Shown here one piece after another: positions 35,791 through 49,022 of a stretch of DNA of 64,000 bases. Under the pieces are notes generated by a model that had not been told where the DNA came from, ran no database searches, and was given only the letters and a program-made list of their open reading frames with translations. The translations under genes were made by a program, and so were the position numbers. Source of the DNA: Epiperipatus broadwayi (Eukaryota > Onychophora > Udeonychophora > Euonychophora > Peripatidae); assembly GCA_028023455.1 (NCBI GenBank), contig JAQFVV010006450.1, positions 781,501 to 845,500 on the forward strand. The letters are read 5' to 3'. Positions within the stretch are counted from its first letter, which is position 1; the number at the start of each line of letters is the position of its first letter.

Positions 35791-36559
35791 TCACTGTAAA
35801 TTGCTTAGTTTTCGTACTACGTTTACGATTTTGACGTCATTTTTTAGAACGCAAAAAGTTTTATAATATACTGCCATCTATTGAATTATTTTACAAGTAA
35901 AAAATCAATAAAAAGACGATTTATGTCAAACAAAAACAAAGCACTGCCTTTTCACATCTTTTCTTGAATCTTATTGGCTGTTGAAATTTTGTAAACAAAA
36001 GAAAATGGAAAAGCTCCGCCTTCTCATCATCTTTTCTTGAATCTTATTGGCTGTTAAAATTTTTATATGGCTGCCAAAAATTAAAAAGTTACGAACACTT
36101 TTGTTTTATTTTGAAAATGATAAACGACTGTTTTAGAGCATTTTAAAATATTTTTTGATGAAATACAAATAAAATACAAATTATTTTCATATAATATGTC
36201 AAAAATAAATATTATTTTACAAAAATAGTTAAGATTTTAGCAAGAATTATTTATTTATTGCAAAGTCGGGAAAAAAAATCATAACGTGAAATTGATGATT
36301 GACGTTTCTTTTCATGTCAACCGTAACAAATATTTTTAAAATTAAAAATCAAAATTTATTTTTGAACAAACTTTCGTTTATTTTTATAATATGAGAAATT
36401 ACTAATATACTTTTTAAAAACGAAACTAAAGTGAATATATTTAAAAAAACGGTCAATAACTTTTGAAAAATTGATACATTATTTTGTGCATCGGCCAATT
36501 AAAAGCTTTGAGTGTTACCACCTACGGCGAATGAACAATTAGACGCTTGAAGGGTTAAG
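35791..36559. other. Unassigned stretch up to the sequence gap, with a direct repeat
   Basis: A unit of about 60-70 bp, centred on CTTTTCTTGAATCTTATTGG, is repeated at about 35936-35995 and 36007-36065. The region ends with AAGGGTTAA against the gap. This could be a non-autonomous DNA element with a CCCTT/TTAA end, but only one end can be seen. Confidence 0.4.
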
Positions 36560-37059
36560 NNNNNNNNNNNNNNNNNNNNNNNNNNNNNNNNNNNNNNNNN
36601 NNNNNNNNNNNNNNNNNNNNNNNNNNNNNNNNNNNNNNNNNNNNNNNNNNNNNNNNNNNNNNNNNNNNNNNNNNNNNNNNNNNNNNNNNNNNNNNNNNNN
36701 NNNNNNNNNNNNNNNNNNNNNNNNNNNNNNNNNNNNNNNNNNNNNNNNNNNNNNNNNNNNNNNNNNNNNNNNNNNNNNNNNNNNNNNNNNNNNNNNNNNN
36801 NNNNNNNNNNNNNNNNNNNNNNNNNNNNNNNNNNNNNNNNNNNNNNNNNNNNNNNNNNNNNNNNNNNNNNNNNNNNNNNNNNNNNNNNNNNNNNNNNNNN
36901 NNNNNNNNNNNNNNNNNNNNNNNNNNNNNNNNNNNNNNNNNNNNNNNNNNNNNNNNNNNNNNNNNNNNNNNNNNNNNNNNNNNNNNNNNNNNNNNNNNNN
37001 NNNNNNNNNNNNNNNNNNNNNNNNNNNNNNNNNNNNNNNNNNNNNNNNNNNNNNNNNNN
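36560..37059. other. Assembly gap of 500 N
   Basis: Exactly 500 N, a round scaffold-gap size, so the true distance is unknown. Reading frames across it are meaningless. Confidence 1.
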
Positions 37060-38839
37060 AATAAAGCTCTATAAACTGTTTTGCAAAGTTTAATAAACAT
37101 ATTATAGTTTAAGCTTTGCAATTATTATTATAATGTAATAATATTGAAATAAAAATGTTTTTGACATGTGCATTAAAAATTGTAAACTGAATCGTAAAAC
37201 ATGCGCCTTGGGCTGATAAATTTCTAAAACTTATTCTTAATTACTTGTATAAAACTGTTTTAAATTTTTTGTTTTATTATAATCTACAAGCGATTTAGAG
37301 TTTTTGTACTATTATCATTATTTTTTTATTATCTCTCCATTAATTTTTGTCTTCTGAAATAACTCTAATTGACTTACTAAATATCAGTCGACTAGTTTAA
37401 AAATTAAAGTACGGTAATTTTCTTCAACTTTAATGAGGAAATTCTTAATAGTTTAATTAATGGAAAGTATGATTAGAATTCTCCCAAAGAGAAATTAAAA
37501 AAATTAGACAATAATCAATTTTGATTTTTTTAAAAATTCTTATTTAAGCAAGCATGTTTTTTAGGTGTCTATATATAGACATCCATGTAAGTACATAGGC
37601 ATCATCATGGATGTCAGATCTAAAATTCTTGGGTCAAAGCTTCGCCTATTGCTTTTTTTATGCTGAAATGTCGTATGATGTCATGATAATCAATTTTTTC
37701 TTCTTTATATATTTTAACTTATTTTACTCTTCAATAAATTGTGAGATTTAATTAATATTTACTAATAATTAATATTATCTGAAATATACGTATAGTATGC
37801 TGTTGTATGTTGGTATGTTTTTATTAACTCTTTATACACATTTCAAAGCATTTTGTAATAATCATATTTACATTACTAATAGCAAGTCTATATATATATA
37901 TATAGATGAAGTTATTTTAATTTTACCAATAAATGTTTTGACAAACTTTGATATTTATCAGTTTATAGAAATGCTGGATTTAAAATATAGTCATACTATC
38001 GTCCCACTGTGTCGATTGCCATTAGTGGGTGTTTGAAACTGTCCTTTATGTAATATATGATTTTAATATATATATACTTATCGAAATTTAAATTAAAAAT
38101 GAACACATATTAAAACATAAATAGAAATAATTAGCACGAAAATAAAGTAATGTAGTTATGAAAATGACAGTGTAGTAACAAATTGAGAGAGAAAGTGAGA
38201 GCAAATACCTGATTAAGTTTTAGAGACAAGGAAATGACTACTAAAAATTAATCATGAATCTTCTCCTACAGACAGGAAAATGTGAAATTTTTAATTTTTT
38301 TTCTTTTTCTAATGATATTAAAATCATGACAGGTTTACTATGTTTGAATTTTAAAATCTAAGTAGCCAACCTATTCTAATCCAGTTCCCCATTTAGTGTA
38401 AGCTTGAGGATCCTAAATTAAATAGAGTTGGAGAAATAGATTTGCTATTTAAAAGAATTGCATAATCTGTATCATATAATATTTTGTTCATTTTAAATTC
38501 TCTGATTATGAAATCTGATGACGACTCATAAAACCATTTAAAATATTGCATGATAAAAGTACACTATAAAAGAACCTGAGCATATGTAAAGTGGAATTAT
38601 TAAATTTATAATCTTTTTTTTTTCCTATTTATTATTTGTTTTACATTTCAGCTGAAGCATTGCCTTCTTTGAAACATTTTCTGCAAACACATTCTTTGTA
38701 AACTTTCTTCATTATACCTATTCAAACCAGTAGAAGATAAATCTGACCTTTCAATTCATATATAGATGCTTTTAATGTTTATATTCCTTTTAGGTATATT
38801 TACAAATACTATTTTCTTATACTGCACATATCTTTTTAG
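37060..38839. other. Unassigned AT-rich stretch
   Basis: No gene was recognised. Open stretches such as 37797-38036 are hydrophobic and repeat-like, without known motifs. Confidence 0.5.
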
Positions 38840-39408
38840 TTGCACGTTTCATAACTTGTTAATGTTATATCATCACTCTATTCTCTATTACAAACTCAAC
38901 AAATATGATAATCTTTTAATATTTGAATCAGAGTGCTGAAGCACTCTCTGCTGAGTTAATTGTGAAATAATGCAAATTTAGCTCTTTAATATAATAAATT
39001 AATACAGTTGGAAAATAATGGATAAAATTAGTGATAGAATATTTGTAGAATTAACTGAATATTTAAAGAATATATATTTATGCTGCTTAAAAATAATAAT
39101 ACTTATGTACGAATGTGAGATTTGTGCATGTTTCAGAACTTGTTAATGTTATATCATCACTCTATTCTCTATTACAAACTCAATAAATATGATATTCTTT
39201 TAATATTTGAATCACAGTGCTGAAGCACTCTCTGCTGAGCTAATTGTGAAATAATGCAAATTTAGCTCTTTAATATAATAAATTAATACAGTTGGAAATA
39301 ATGGATAAAGTTAGTGATAGAAATTTTGTGGAATTAACTGAATATTTAAAGAATATATATTTATGCTGCTTAAAAATAATAATACTTATGTACTAATATG
39401 AGATTTAT
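38840..39408. repeat. Imperfect tandem duplication, period about 284 bp
   Basis: AACTTGTTAATGTTATATC at 38853 recurs at 39137, and nearly every base between (including GTGCTGAAGCACTCTCTGCTGAG) is repeated. The two units differ at a few percent of positions. No coding content was seen. GTGCTGAAGCAC inside each unit is a small hairpin. Confidence 0.9.
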
Positions 39409-39539
39409 AACATTAAGCTTAAATCCTAAATTCCTTAGTGAGGAAGAACTAGATATCATTGACTTTTTTGATGGGTAATTGAAGTTTTAAAACTACATAA
39501 GAGATGAATAGATGAAATAAACATACGCTACTTAATGTA

Positions 39540-39730
39540 AAAAAATGGATTAATCTTCTCAAGATTAAAATACATAGAAAGTGACCACATGGAGGATGAA
39601 TAGATATGATAAAACTTTACTGGAGTTATATAGAGAAGAGAGACTACTGATTGAATAAAATGGATAAACTTTATTGGAGATCATTCTGCAATAGATTATT
39701 TATGATTGAAAATGGTAATAAGAATTAATT
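39540..39730 (+). mobile_element. Degraded RTE-type LINE end
   Basis: ATTGGAGATCATTCTGCAATAGATT near 39678-39702 parallels the RTE end at 31600-31660 (AGAGATCATTCTACAATGG), preceded by similar GAGAAGAGAGACTA. The upstream part is too degraded to translate. The alternative is chance similarity. Confidence 0.45.
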
Positions 39731-40119
39731 GTGCTTATACACTTTTAAATTACAAATTTTTTTGTTATAGTAGTAGTAATAATAATAGGGGGTGGGGGAG
39801 ATGATATTTTTAATATTATTAACAATCATACTCAAACAATCAATTTTATAAAAGATATATTGACAAACTAATGAAATGAAAATGACCATCTAAATGCACA
39901 TACAGACTTGGTTGTTCTATAAATAAGTGTTATATATTAATCACTACAGTTTATTTACATACTTATTAAAGGTGTTAGAAATATAAGATGCTTATTTTGT
40001 TATTTAAATGTTGATGTATTAAATTGTTGAAACAGATATTACTGTCCTTCTATCTGTTTCACCTTTATGTCTCCATAGACACATCTATGCCGGTTTTGAA
40101 CACTCTTTAGTACAAGTGT

Positions 40120-40290
40120 ATATGTATCCACTCAGTGTTATATGCCTTTACACAGCTGTATATATATGTTTACACAGTTGTATGTATATCCACACAGCGA
40201 TATATTCATTTATACAGTTATATATGTGGTCACAGTTTTATATGCATTCAAACAATTATATGTTTATTGTCACACATACAAGCACCTGTA
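40120..40290 (+). repeat. Degenerate minisatellite, units of about 21-24 bp
   Basis: Units of the type TTTACACAGTTGTATATATA recur seven or eight times with variation. The open 69-codon peptide across it is a by-product with a repeating Tyr/Ile/His pattern. Confidence 0.75.
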
Positions 40291-40458
40291 AATGATAATG
40301 ATATTAAATTTTGTATAGATATATTGCAGCATTTATATAAATAATATATTGTATAAGGGTTATTTTGTTTAGAAAATGTGGCTAAATATTCTTTAACAAG
40401 TTTGGTTTAAGTAAATTATAAATCACATGCGAATTTCACAGATTGGTAATAAAACTAT

Positions 40459-40954
40459 TTAGAATAATTCGCAGGTGAGATCAGATGGTCCTTAGGTTAT
40501 TGACATTGTTTTAGAGCTCATTCATTACGATTGTAATGAATTTCTTTTCCCAGATCAAACCAGTAAAAATTTGGCAACAAGATAAAAAAAAGAGAGATTG
40601 GAATCAAAAGAGACAGACTGCTGTAAAACTTAGAAGAAGTTTGAATTGTGCTTTAAAATAGATAGTCACTGGCTTTTGATCTAGGGAATATAGATATCGC
40701 AGATTTTTATTTAGAATAAATTGCAGGTGGGATCAGATAGTCCCTAGGTTATTGACATTGTTCTAGAGCTCATTCATTACGATTGTAATGAATTTCTTTT
40801 CCCAGATCAAACCAGTAAAAGTTTGGGCAACAAGATAAAAAAAAGATAAGAATCAAAAGAGACCTAAGGCTAAAACTTAGAAGAAGTTGGAATTGTGTTT
40901 TAAAATAGATAGTCGCTGGCTTTTGATCTAGGGAATATAAATATTGCAGATTTT
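40459..40954. repeat. Tandem duplication, period about 252 bp, with internal hairpin
   Basis: TTAGAATAA(T/A)T(C/T)GCAGGTG starts each unit at 40459 and 40711. The units match over their length, including TTCATTACGATTGTAATGAA, an 8-bp stem with a 4-base loop. The second unit ends near GCAGATTTTTT at 40954. No coding content is evident. Confidence 0.9.
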
Positions 40955-43900
40955 TTTTGAAATTTACTCTTTTTAGCTTTTTTTTCTGAAAATTGTTGTG
41001 GAGACCAGAATCCAAAATGATCGAGTAAAATAATATATTTACTGGCTCTTAAGCCAGATGGACTCTCAGCTCCTCTAAACACTCCTTTGAATAGACTTTC
41101 CAGCAACCTGCATGGAGAATATGAAGAAATTTAACCTATCTGAAAGGCCACTGAAGATTATGAGGCTGTCAGACGCCCTATTCCAACCACTATCATTGAT
41201 ATACGCTTCAAGTCCACTCAAGGAGGCAGAGAGAGATTGTAATCATTTTTAAAAAGAAGCTGCGGTATGAACTTTAATCTATAAATTCTTCTAACATCTT
41301 AAAAAGAACGTTCTATCTAAATTATAAAAACTCTTTCAATTTTACCCTCTTATAAAATGAAACTATCGGTCTGTGACTTTATATATAATGTAAAAGAAAA
41401 AAAAATCACTTATTTTAATTTTATAAACTGCTGAAATCTTTTATGAATTAAAAGATTTCATATTTTTTTTTTATACTCATTAAATGTCCAAAATTTATTC
41501 TCTTCAATTCCTACAAGCTAACGGTTTTGCCTAATTTCAGTAATTTTAATATTTTGTTTAAATGCATTTTGTTATGTTTAATATGTGATAATATGCTCAG
41601 ATTTCGAAACAATGAAACTAAGTAAGTAATTTATAAAGGAGATAATTGTAATCTTCACTTAGACATTTTAAAAGCCTTGTTTATTTTATTAAATCATTGT
41701 TTCGAAATTATAATATTGGTAATAAACGAATGCGCTAACCACTCGTTGTTATCATAGTTATATATATATTGTAAAATCATATTTTTTTAAGATTTGCTTA
41801 ACCGATCTTATATTATAACCTTTGATATTTATTAGTTGGAAGGGGATATATATATTGTTTAGAGATGATAAAGTATATTTGCTAATGTTTGTATTAAGTC
41901 CCATCGAATATACTTTCCCTCCTTAATCAAAGAATATTTATATGCAGAATCAGGATCTTAACTAGATTATTTTTATATAGTTTAAGCCCATTTTATTAGC
42001 ATACTTATAATGCTAATTTTAAGAACTGTTTTGAATTAGCTTGACAGATAAAAGCTATCTGTTTTAGGCGCAATTAATTATATGCATACTTATTGCTTTT
42101 TATATATATATTGTGTGCATTGCGGGTGTGTTTTTATATAGTACACTTATATGTGTTACGTTTTGCTGCCTCTGACAAGGGTTCACGGTATCAAACGGCC
42201 CCTTTATTTAGTTCGGGTTATGGCTATCTTCATTAGAACTGGGGGCGTGAGGACCCAGATTTTTCCATAAAGCCAATCCGACTTCCTGAACTTTATGTTC
42301 ATATATCAATAGCAGCAAACTGTTGGTCTCAGAGCAAACCGAGCATTTGATGCTGAAACTCTTGAAGAATCACACACTCGCATTGCAAGTTTATTTCTTT
42401 AATATTTTGTATAGCGCATATATGTGGTCCTAATGGTAACCAGTTCTTTTTCCCATATTAATTAATCATTCAGCTTTAGACTGGAGTTTGAATCTGGGTT
42501 ATCAGGTTGAATCTGCATGATTCTGAGTTTATTTAGTTGCTCAGTTAATTAGTATATATAACAGTCTTTAAAACTGGCTGTACTCATCATCATCTCTACT
42601 AAAGTATTAACTTCTAACTTAAGCAAGTCAAGTTCATAAGATGAGCATATTAAATAATTAGGCACGACCTCTATAACTCACACACCCATGTATTGTAATA
42701 TGTTTAAAAAGGGAGCAGATGTACTTGATAACAGTTCCAACTATTGTAACATGCTTGCCTGTATTGAATACCTTGTGAAGATTATACAACCCTTGCCATT
42801 ATGATATTTTGTGTTAGATCATTTGTTATTGTTTTAATAAATCTTTTTTTTAATATAAACTGTTGTATATCTTTCTTGCTCAGACTCTAGATCAAACCAA
42901 ACCACAGTATCTTATCCAATCCATAGTATTTTATCCAATCCACAGTATATTATTAAATGTCACAGTTCATTACTCCAATTTCTTAATGAGTTTATATGCT
43001 ATATGTGTATGTCTAGTATTTAAGATTAATAGAGTGTTAAGTGTTATATATATCACTTATTTAGTTAGGTTAGTAATGACCTTAAGTCTCGTGTTTCTCC
43101 CTGTTCTATGTCGGCTCGCGGTTAAATGAGAACTGAGTGTAGCCCCAGGAATGTCACTCATAAGGTGTTAAATTTGGAGTACTGGCAGATGAGTTGGAGT
43201 TTGGTCGGATTAGAGGTCTCAACCACCTCACTACGGTCAGCTTTGGTATATTTTGCTTGGGCTCTGAATTTTGTTGCATGAGTGTACAAATCTGACTGTT
43301 ACATTGTTTATACATTTTTTTTGACATATAAGGAATCCCATGACAGAGTGGAAAATGTATAAGCATGCTTGTTTATGACATGAAGTTCAAATCCAAATTA
43401 AATAAGAGGTTTTTTCCCTACATGCTTCATGGTGACACAAGATAAGTCTTAATTAGCTAAACAAAAGTTAGTGCACTGTTTTTGAAAGCATATGGTGAAT
43501 GTAAGCACAAAGAATTATGAGATGTGACAGTGTATATCAGGAGTCCACAATCTTTCTAACATAAAGAGACATTTTGTTTAAATATCCCAACCAAAAAAAT
43601 AAAATGAACCACAAGAGAAGAAGTGACAAATGGGTTTATGAAAAATATGGATCTCTGAATGGTTGTTGTATTTGAGCATTTATTTTAGTAATAGAATCAA
43701 TTTACATATACAGTAATGAAAATTGAATGTGTCTTAAATAAAAATATAAAATTACTTTAACAGTTTGATGTATTTACAAATTTATATTATTTAGCATTCC
43801 CCATACCCATTTATTATTCTGCAATCAGGCTAAATCCAAGTGGCATTGTGGAGCAATTGTGGAACAATGCATTTTTCCTCTCCTAGAGTTATGAAAATAT

Positions 43901-44989
43901 TTATTTACAAATTATTGTACAAGAATAATTTAAAAATGCATTTATGATTGTCATGATAAAAATAACCTTATGTATGGAATCAAAAAGCCACGTGGTTTAT
44001 GAGCCATAGTTTTCTGATTCCTGGTATATACTATCCTAATCAAACAGTGAAAGATGTCTACCATTTAATAAAAAAAGCTATTACATAGTTAATGGATTAA
44101 TATTGCAATTATTTCAAGTAAATTTATTTAATTTAAAACATTAGAACATTTCTGAATTTTAGGCTATTTTAGTGGTGACTGCTAAGCATGTAAGTGTATA
44201 TAGTTTAACATATTTTGCTAATGAAGGACATTAGCTAATAAATAATCTGGGATATGATATGTAGCATTATTATTTAGTGTCCATTTATCATTCAAATTAC
44301 TATAGATGATTTTGAAATAGATATTTAATTTGTTGAATTTAGAACCTTATGATGTTCTGAATTTTAATATAAAAGAATTAAAGATTGCTATTATATATGT
44401 AAATGTATGTAGTTCAGACCTTTTTAATGATGAATATTATTGTCAAAAATGAATCTGGGGATATGATTTATTATAACATTAGTGTTCTGCGATTACTTGG
44501 TTTTACTATATATGGCTCTGAAATAGAGTAAATAGACTTAAATATGGTTACTGTAAACATTATACTACAATGAGTGAGATAGTATATACTTTTATCTCTG
44601 TTTTCATATATTGATGAATCTATTAAGAAGCAATTAACTACATAATATCTATTGAATCAAGTTTATTATATTTAAACTGCAATATTCATTTTTTTGAAAG
44701 ATCACAGGTATTCATTAGTTTAATAATTTTTCCTGTTTTTTACTGATAGATTTGTAGATATAAGTTTCACGTAATTGATAATATTCCAGGAATTTATTTA
44801 TTGTAGTAAAAATAGTTTTGTAAGAATAGCAGTTTTTCTGTCCATTGTACTAACTTAAATTCTTCAAATTGTCTAACTTTAAATAAATTCTTGAGAACTT
44901 AGAGATATGTAAACTATATATTGCTTATTAAGTTATAAATATTGCTTATTAAGATAATTTTTTTAATAATAATAATTATGAATGATTCA
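40955..44989. other. Unassigned stretch with one GC-richer block
   Basis: No gene was recognised. About 42150-42400 is richer in G+C than its surroundings and has TTCGGGTTATGGCTA, similar to TTCGGGTTCCATGGCTA at 33579-33595 in the putative Gypsy LTR. It might be a fragment of a related LTR. The 88-codon open stretch at 42863-43129 has no recognised homology. Confidence 0.4.
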
Positions 44990-45115
44990 TTGATCAGGAT
45001 TTCATTGATCATGGTTTCACAAGACATTTGGTCTCTGGAAAGAGTAGAGGTGGATCACATTACATGGATTTTGAGCTTCAGAATCTATCTCTCTACCACT
45101 GCACTAAAGTACACA
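44990..45115 (-). mobile_element. Possible tRNA-derived SINE, second family
   Basis: On the minus strand GTGCAGTGGTAGAGAGATAG resembles a tRNA D arm, similar to the stretch at 28395-28480. The B box is unclear. Low confidence. Confidence 0.35.
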
Positions 45116-48100
45116 GGGCAATAATAATAAATGGAATGTTTTATTTCTTGAGAGGTCATGGGTTGTTTGAAAACTAGATATGGTAGGTTGATCTTTAATC
45201 TGAGTATTTCAATTTTTATATCCATCTTTCTACACTCTTGAGTTTATTTGTGTGCTACTTTGCACAGGGTGCCTTTTTTTTTGAGATCCAAATGCTCTCC
45301 CATAGACTGTGTGGCTAACTTAGGAACATAATAATAATGAATAATTTTTTTTCAGACTTTTTATTTAAGACTGTTTTCCATACAGTTGTTCCTTACATCT
45401 CCAACTGCTGTGAGATATCCATATTCTCACCTGGTGATATATGTGTTCTGCCTAAACATCAATATCATTATATTGAACAATCTTGTCCATAAGGAAACCA
45501 TAAAATTTATTTAAAATCTTGCATCTGGGAAAATCTTTATTTTATTATTTATGTCTATGTTTGTATTGTCTATTGTCTTGTACAATGAATAAATTAATTT
45601 TAATAATTATAAATTTAATATGAGTTATATTAATTAATGAATTCCCAATTTTATATTTAGAACTGATAATGCATATCTCTTTGATAATATTAATGGCTCT
45701 AGTTTATTCAGTCAGTCTATTATCAAAATATTTACTACCCCCCACTCTTTTTAATTAAGAATTGGATTTAATATCCATATAAGAAGTAAAAATTTGTTAT
45801 TCATCTATGGCAACATAGTCATGTCTGATGTTGGTCTTTTCTTTATAATATGCACTATATATTTATTTATTTGATGACTACATAACATTCAGTGAACCAT
45901 TGTACTTTTAAGATGCTAGTAGTTTAATATATTTACTTTTATATGTATCATATCTTTTCATTCAAGAGGATTTATGTTCATTTTAAAATTAGTATTAACT
46001 ATTCTTCTTTTTAATGTAGTTTAGTGTTTGATTCTACCTATCTATTCTTCTTTTATGTAGAATTTTCAGTTACCCCCTTTCCAAAATCTTTATACAGCTG
46101 CTATGATTATTTTACACAAGAAAAGATAACAATTTTAACTAATTTTATTAAAATATTTAAGATGACATTTTGGTTGCAACATTTCTTGATCAAATTGCTT
46201 TTTTCTTTTTTTACTTTTCTCCGATGGGAATTGATCTTTGAATCTTTAATTTTTACATCAAGCACTACCACTATATTAAACCTTGATATATTACTTTTCT
46301 AGATTTCTCCTAATTATTTCCTTTTGTAATTACACTTTATAGTTTTCTTCATTTTAAAGTTATATAAGGAGGTTTTTAAAAATAGAACTATTGAAAGTAT
46401 TTCATGAAAGAGAATTTAATAAACTATTAGGAGAAGAGGTGTGTAATAAACTAATTGTTACTAGTTACATTCATTAAAGTCTATGATGTAGTTATTAGAA
46501 AATTTGTGCTAATGAAAGGCAGGCAATAATATACTATTAAGGATCAAGTATTGTTAATTGATCATAGTGTCTTGTTTCTTTGACACTGAACTACCTGTCT
46601 TTAAACAAAAAGCTCACTAACATTGTTGATAAGAGGTAATGTAAGCAGTCCACTTATCAGTGGATTCTATACTTGTAGGTTTGTTAACTCTTTATCCATG
46701 TATTTAGAAACTATAATTTACTCTTTTAACACTAAACGTTTTCATACCCTCCAGGGCAGTTTCTAATTACTTGTTTTTATCAATCCAAAACTTTTCATTG
46801 GCAAAGCTTAGTGGCAAAAATTAATCTTGGGATGTGAATATAATATTGCCATCTGCTGCCATTGATTATTTAAGCTTATGATTAGTCACTCCAGAGAAGA
46901 ATGAATGGATTGAATTAGTTTTTTTATGATATTTTTTTGGTATATGTTAATATCATTTGACAAATTCAGATTGCATGGAGGTTTTTAGTATTTTTTTATT
47001 GAATGATATTGGATAATTGGCTGGATTGACCATAAGCTAACTATCTGGAAAAAAATACTAATTTAGTTTTGGGAAGTTGGCAATTACTTTAAATATTTCC
47101 CAGCCCCAGTCCAGTTGTGAGCTTAAGCTCCTAAGAATGGCAGGAAATCACTAAATATCTGTACTCATATCTATACTCTCTCAAATTTTACCCAGAAACA
47201 TCATAACCAAAACTTTGCAATCAACAATCTACCTCAGCTGTGCTCTCTCGTAGTTTAAACCTTTATTTCCATTCACCCTCCCCATCGGATTTTACTCCTG
47301 AAAATAAATATCTGAACTCTTCTCAGTTATTTATTATGATTATGCAATATTACAATATGTCATCGACAAATTTGGATCACATTTCATTGGAGTTAAAAAC
47401 CTATTGTATTACTTGTACTATTGTGGTTGTAGTTTCATCATACTTTTATCTGTAACAGATTTATTCTACCGTAAATTTTTTAATTAAAAAAAAAGGCCGT
47501 TTTTTAAATTTTCAATTACATATCACAAAATAGTGTTTTAATTAAAATCGAGCACCCTAGTGATAGACTAAGTATTTAGAAGTTCTATTTACTCTTACCA
47601 TATGCCAATCACTCAGGGTGTAAAATTAGTTTCAAAATATACTCTCAAATAAAATTTTTGTATTTTTTTTTTTTTTTGTGAATGTGTGATTTTAACATTA
47701 ACAATATTTTTTAATTAAGATTGTTGAATTTTTCTGACTTGTGATATGAATGTATTTTCTTTTTTACGTATTTTTATTAAATCACATTGATTAAATTTTA
47801 CATATAAATGTGAAATTTGGCGCTTAAATTAATTTAAAGCAGATAAATTGAATTAATTTCCATCTGGTTTTTATATTGTAGGATGAAGGGATTATGTTTA
47901 AAATTTATTAGTTTTTTTTTTTTTTCTAGACTTTTTTATTAATTCCCTTTTGTAAATTAATTTTGCATCTTTAATCTGGAAGTGTGTGTGAGAAAGAGGA
48001 GAGAAAAATATCTGACTAAATCTAATTTTTCTTCCAATTTTCAGTTTTAAATTCATTTGAGGATAATAAATAAGAAAAACTTCACAACTCTATTATTAAG

Positions 48101-48660
48101 AGTTTTTGCCAGAGATTTGAAAATTTTAATTATTGGAATAAACCAAGTAATCTTTTTACTACAGTTGTAAGTCTTGGGAGAAGAAATGTTTTCCTTATAA
48201 TCTTCTTCATCATTCTCCGGAAATGTTCTTTTACCTGATCTAGGTCATTGTAAAAATATGAAAAATTGCTTTTGATGAAAGGCAGACTTAATCTTTAACT
48301 AGTGATAGATTGTAATTGTAATTATATTTAACGTTTGATTAGTTTAGATCTTGAGTAATTTTTATTTTTTTATGCTTGATCCACTCATATTACATATCTA
48401 TAACAAAAGTTATTTAAAATTTCTTAGTATTAAATTCCTTCCATTTAAATTAAATGTATTTAATGAAATTAAGATATATGTACATGTATATAATAAATTA
48501 AGATGTCTTCTCAAAGGTATTAGAATCAAGAAATGCTACGTGATCGGTATTTAATGGAGATAGTTTGCTATTTGCTTGCCACCGTGTTAGAATACTTTAT
48601 TCTAATATCTCGAATTTCCAATTATGTCGTAAAATAATGATGATCTCCATGCTTAAGGTA
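45116..48660. other. Unassigned AT-rich stretch
   Basis: Only short, Phe/Ile/Leu-rich open stretches were seen (for example 46024-46302). No motifs, RNA genes or element ends were recognised. Confidence 0.5.
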
Positions 48661-49022
48661 CAGAGTGTTCTATAAGTCTGGACACATAGGAAATCTCATT
48701 AACTGTATATTAAAAGATAGCAGATGAATTGAATGCACATCATCCAAGGAGGATTTCACTTGACTTTTCCAAGGTGGTGAAGGTGTATTCAACGAAAATC
48801 ACAGATGTAACACATGCATAAAGAGTGAATGTGCTAAAATTGATGACAATGTGGATTTATTATATCAAATTCATGTGAATTTTGCAAAGTGTATCAACCT
48901 TTGGCTTCATAAACAATAGAAATCATATTGAAGATGTTATTTAATATTCCAGTTGAATAAAATGTTAATAAATTTCATTTCTTAAAAATATGTATTTTTG
49001 CCTGTGTCCAGATGACACCCTG
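48661..49022 (+). mobile_element. Internally deleted mariner-type transposon
   Basis: The ends CAGAGTGTTCTATAAGTC...GGACACA and the complement of TGTGTCCAGATGACACCCTG form imperfect terminal inverted repeats flanked by TA on both sides, the target of Tc1/mariner elements. Inside, near 48909-48935, plus-strand codons read NNRNHIEDV, like the C-terminal G.HIE..L of mariner transposases. Most of the transposase, including the DDE/D residues, is gone. At 362 bp it is a non-autonomous remnant. Confidence 0.7.

Noticed and set aside
36555-37121. Long open frame across the gap
   Set aside because: It consists almost only of N bases, so the translation has no meaning.
38840-40954. CRISPR-like spaced repeats
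   Set aside because: These are two-unit tandem duplications with no short regular repeats and spacers, in a eukaryotic context.
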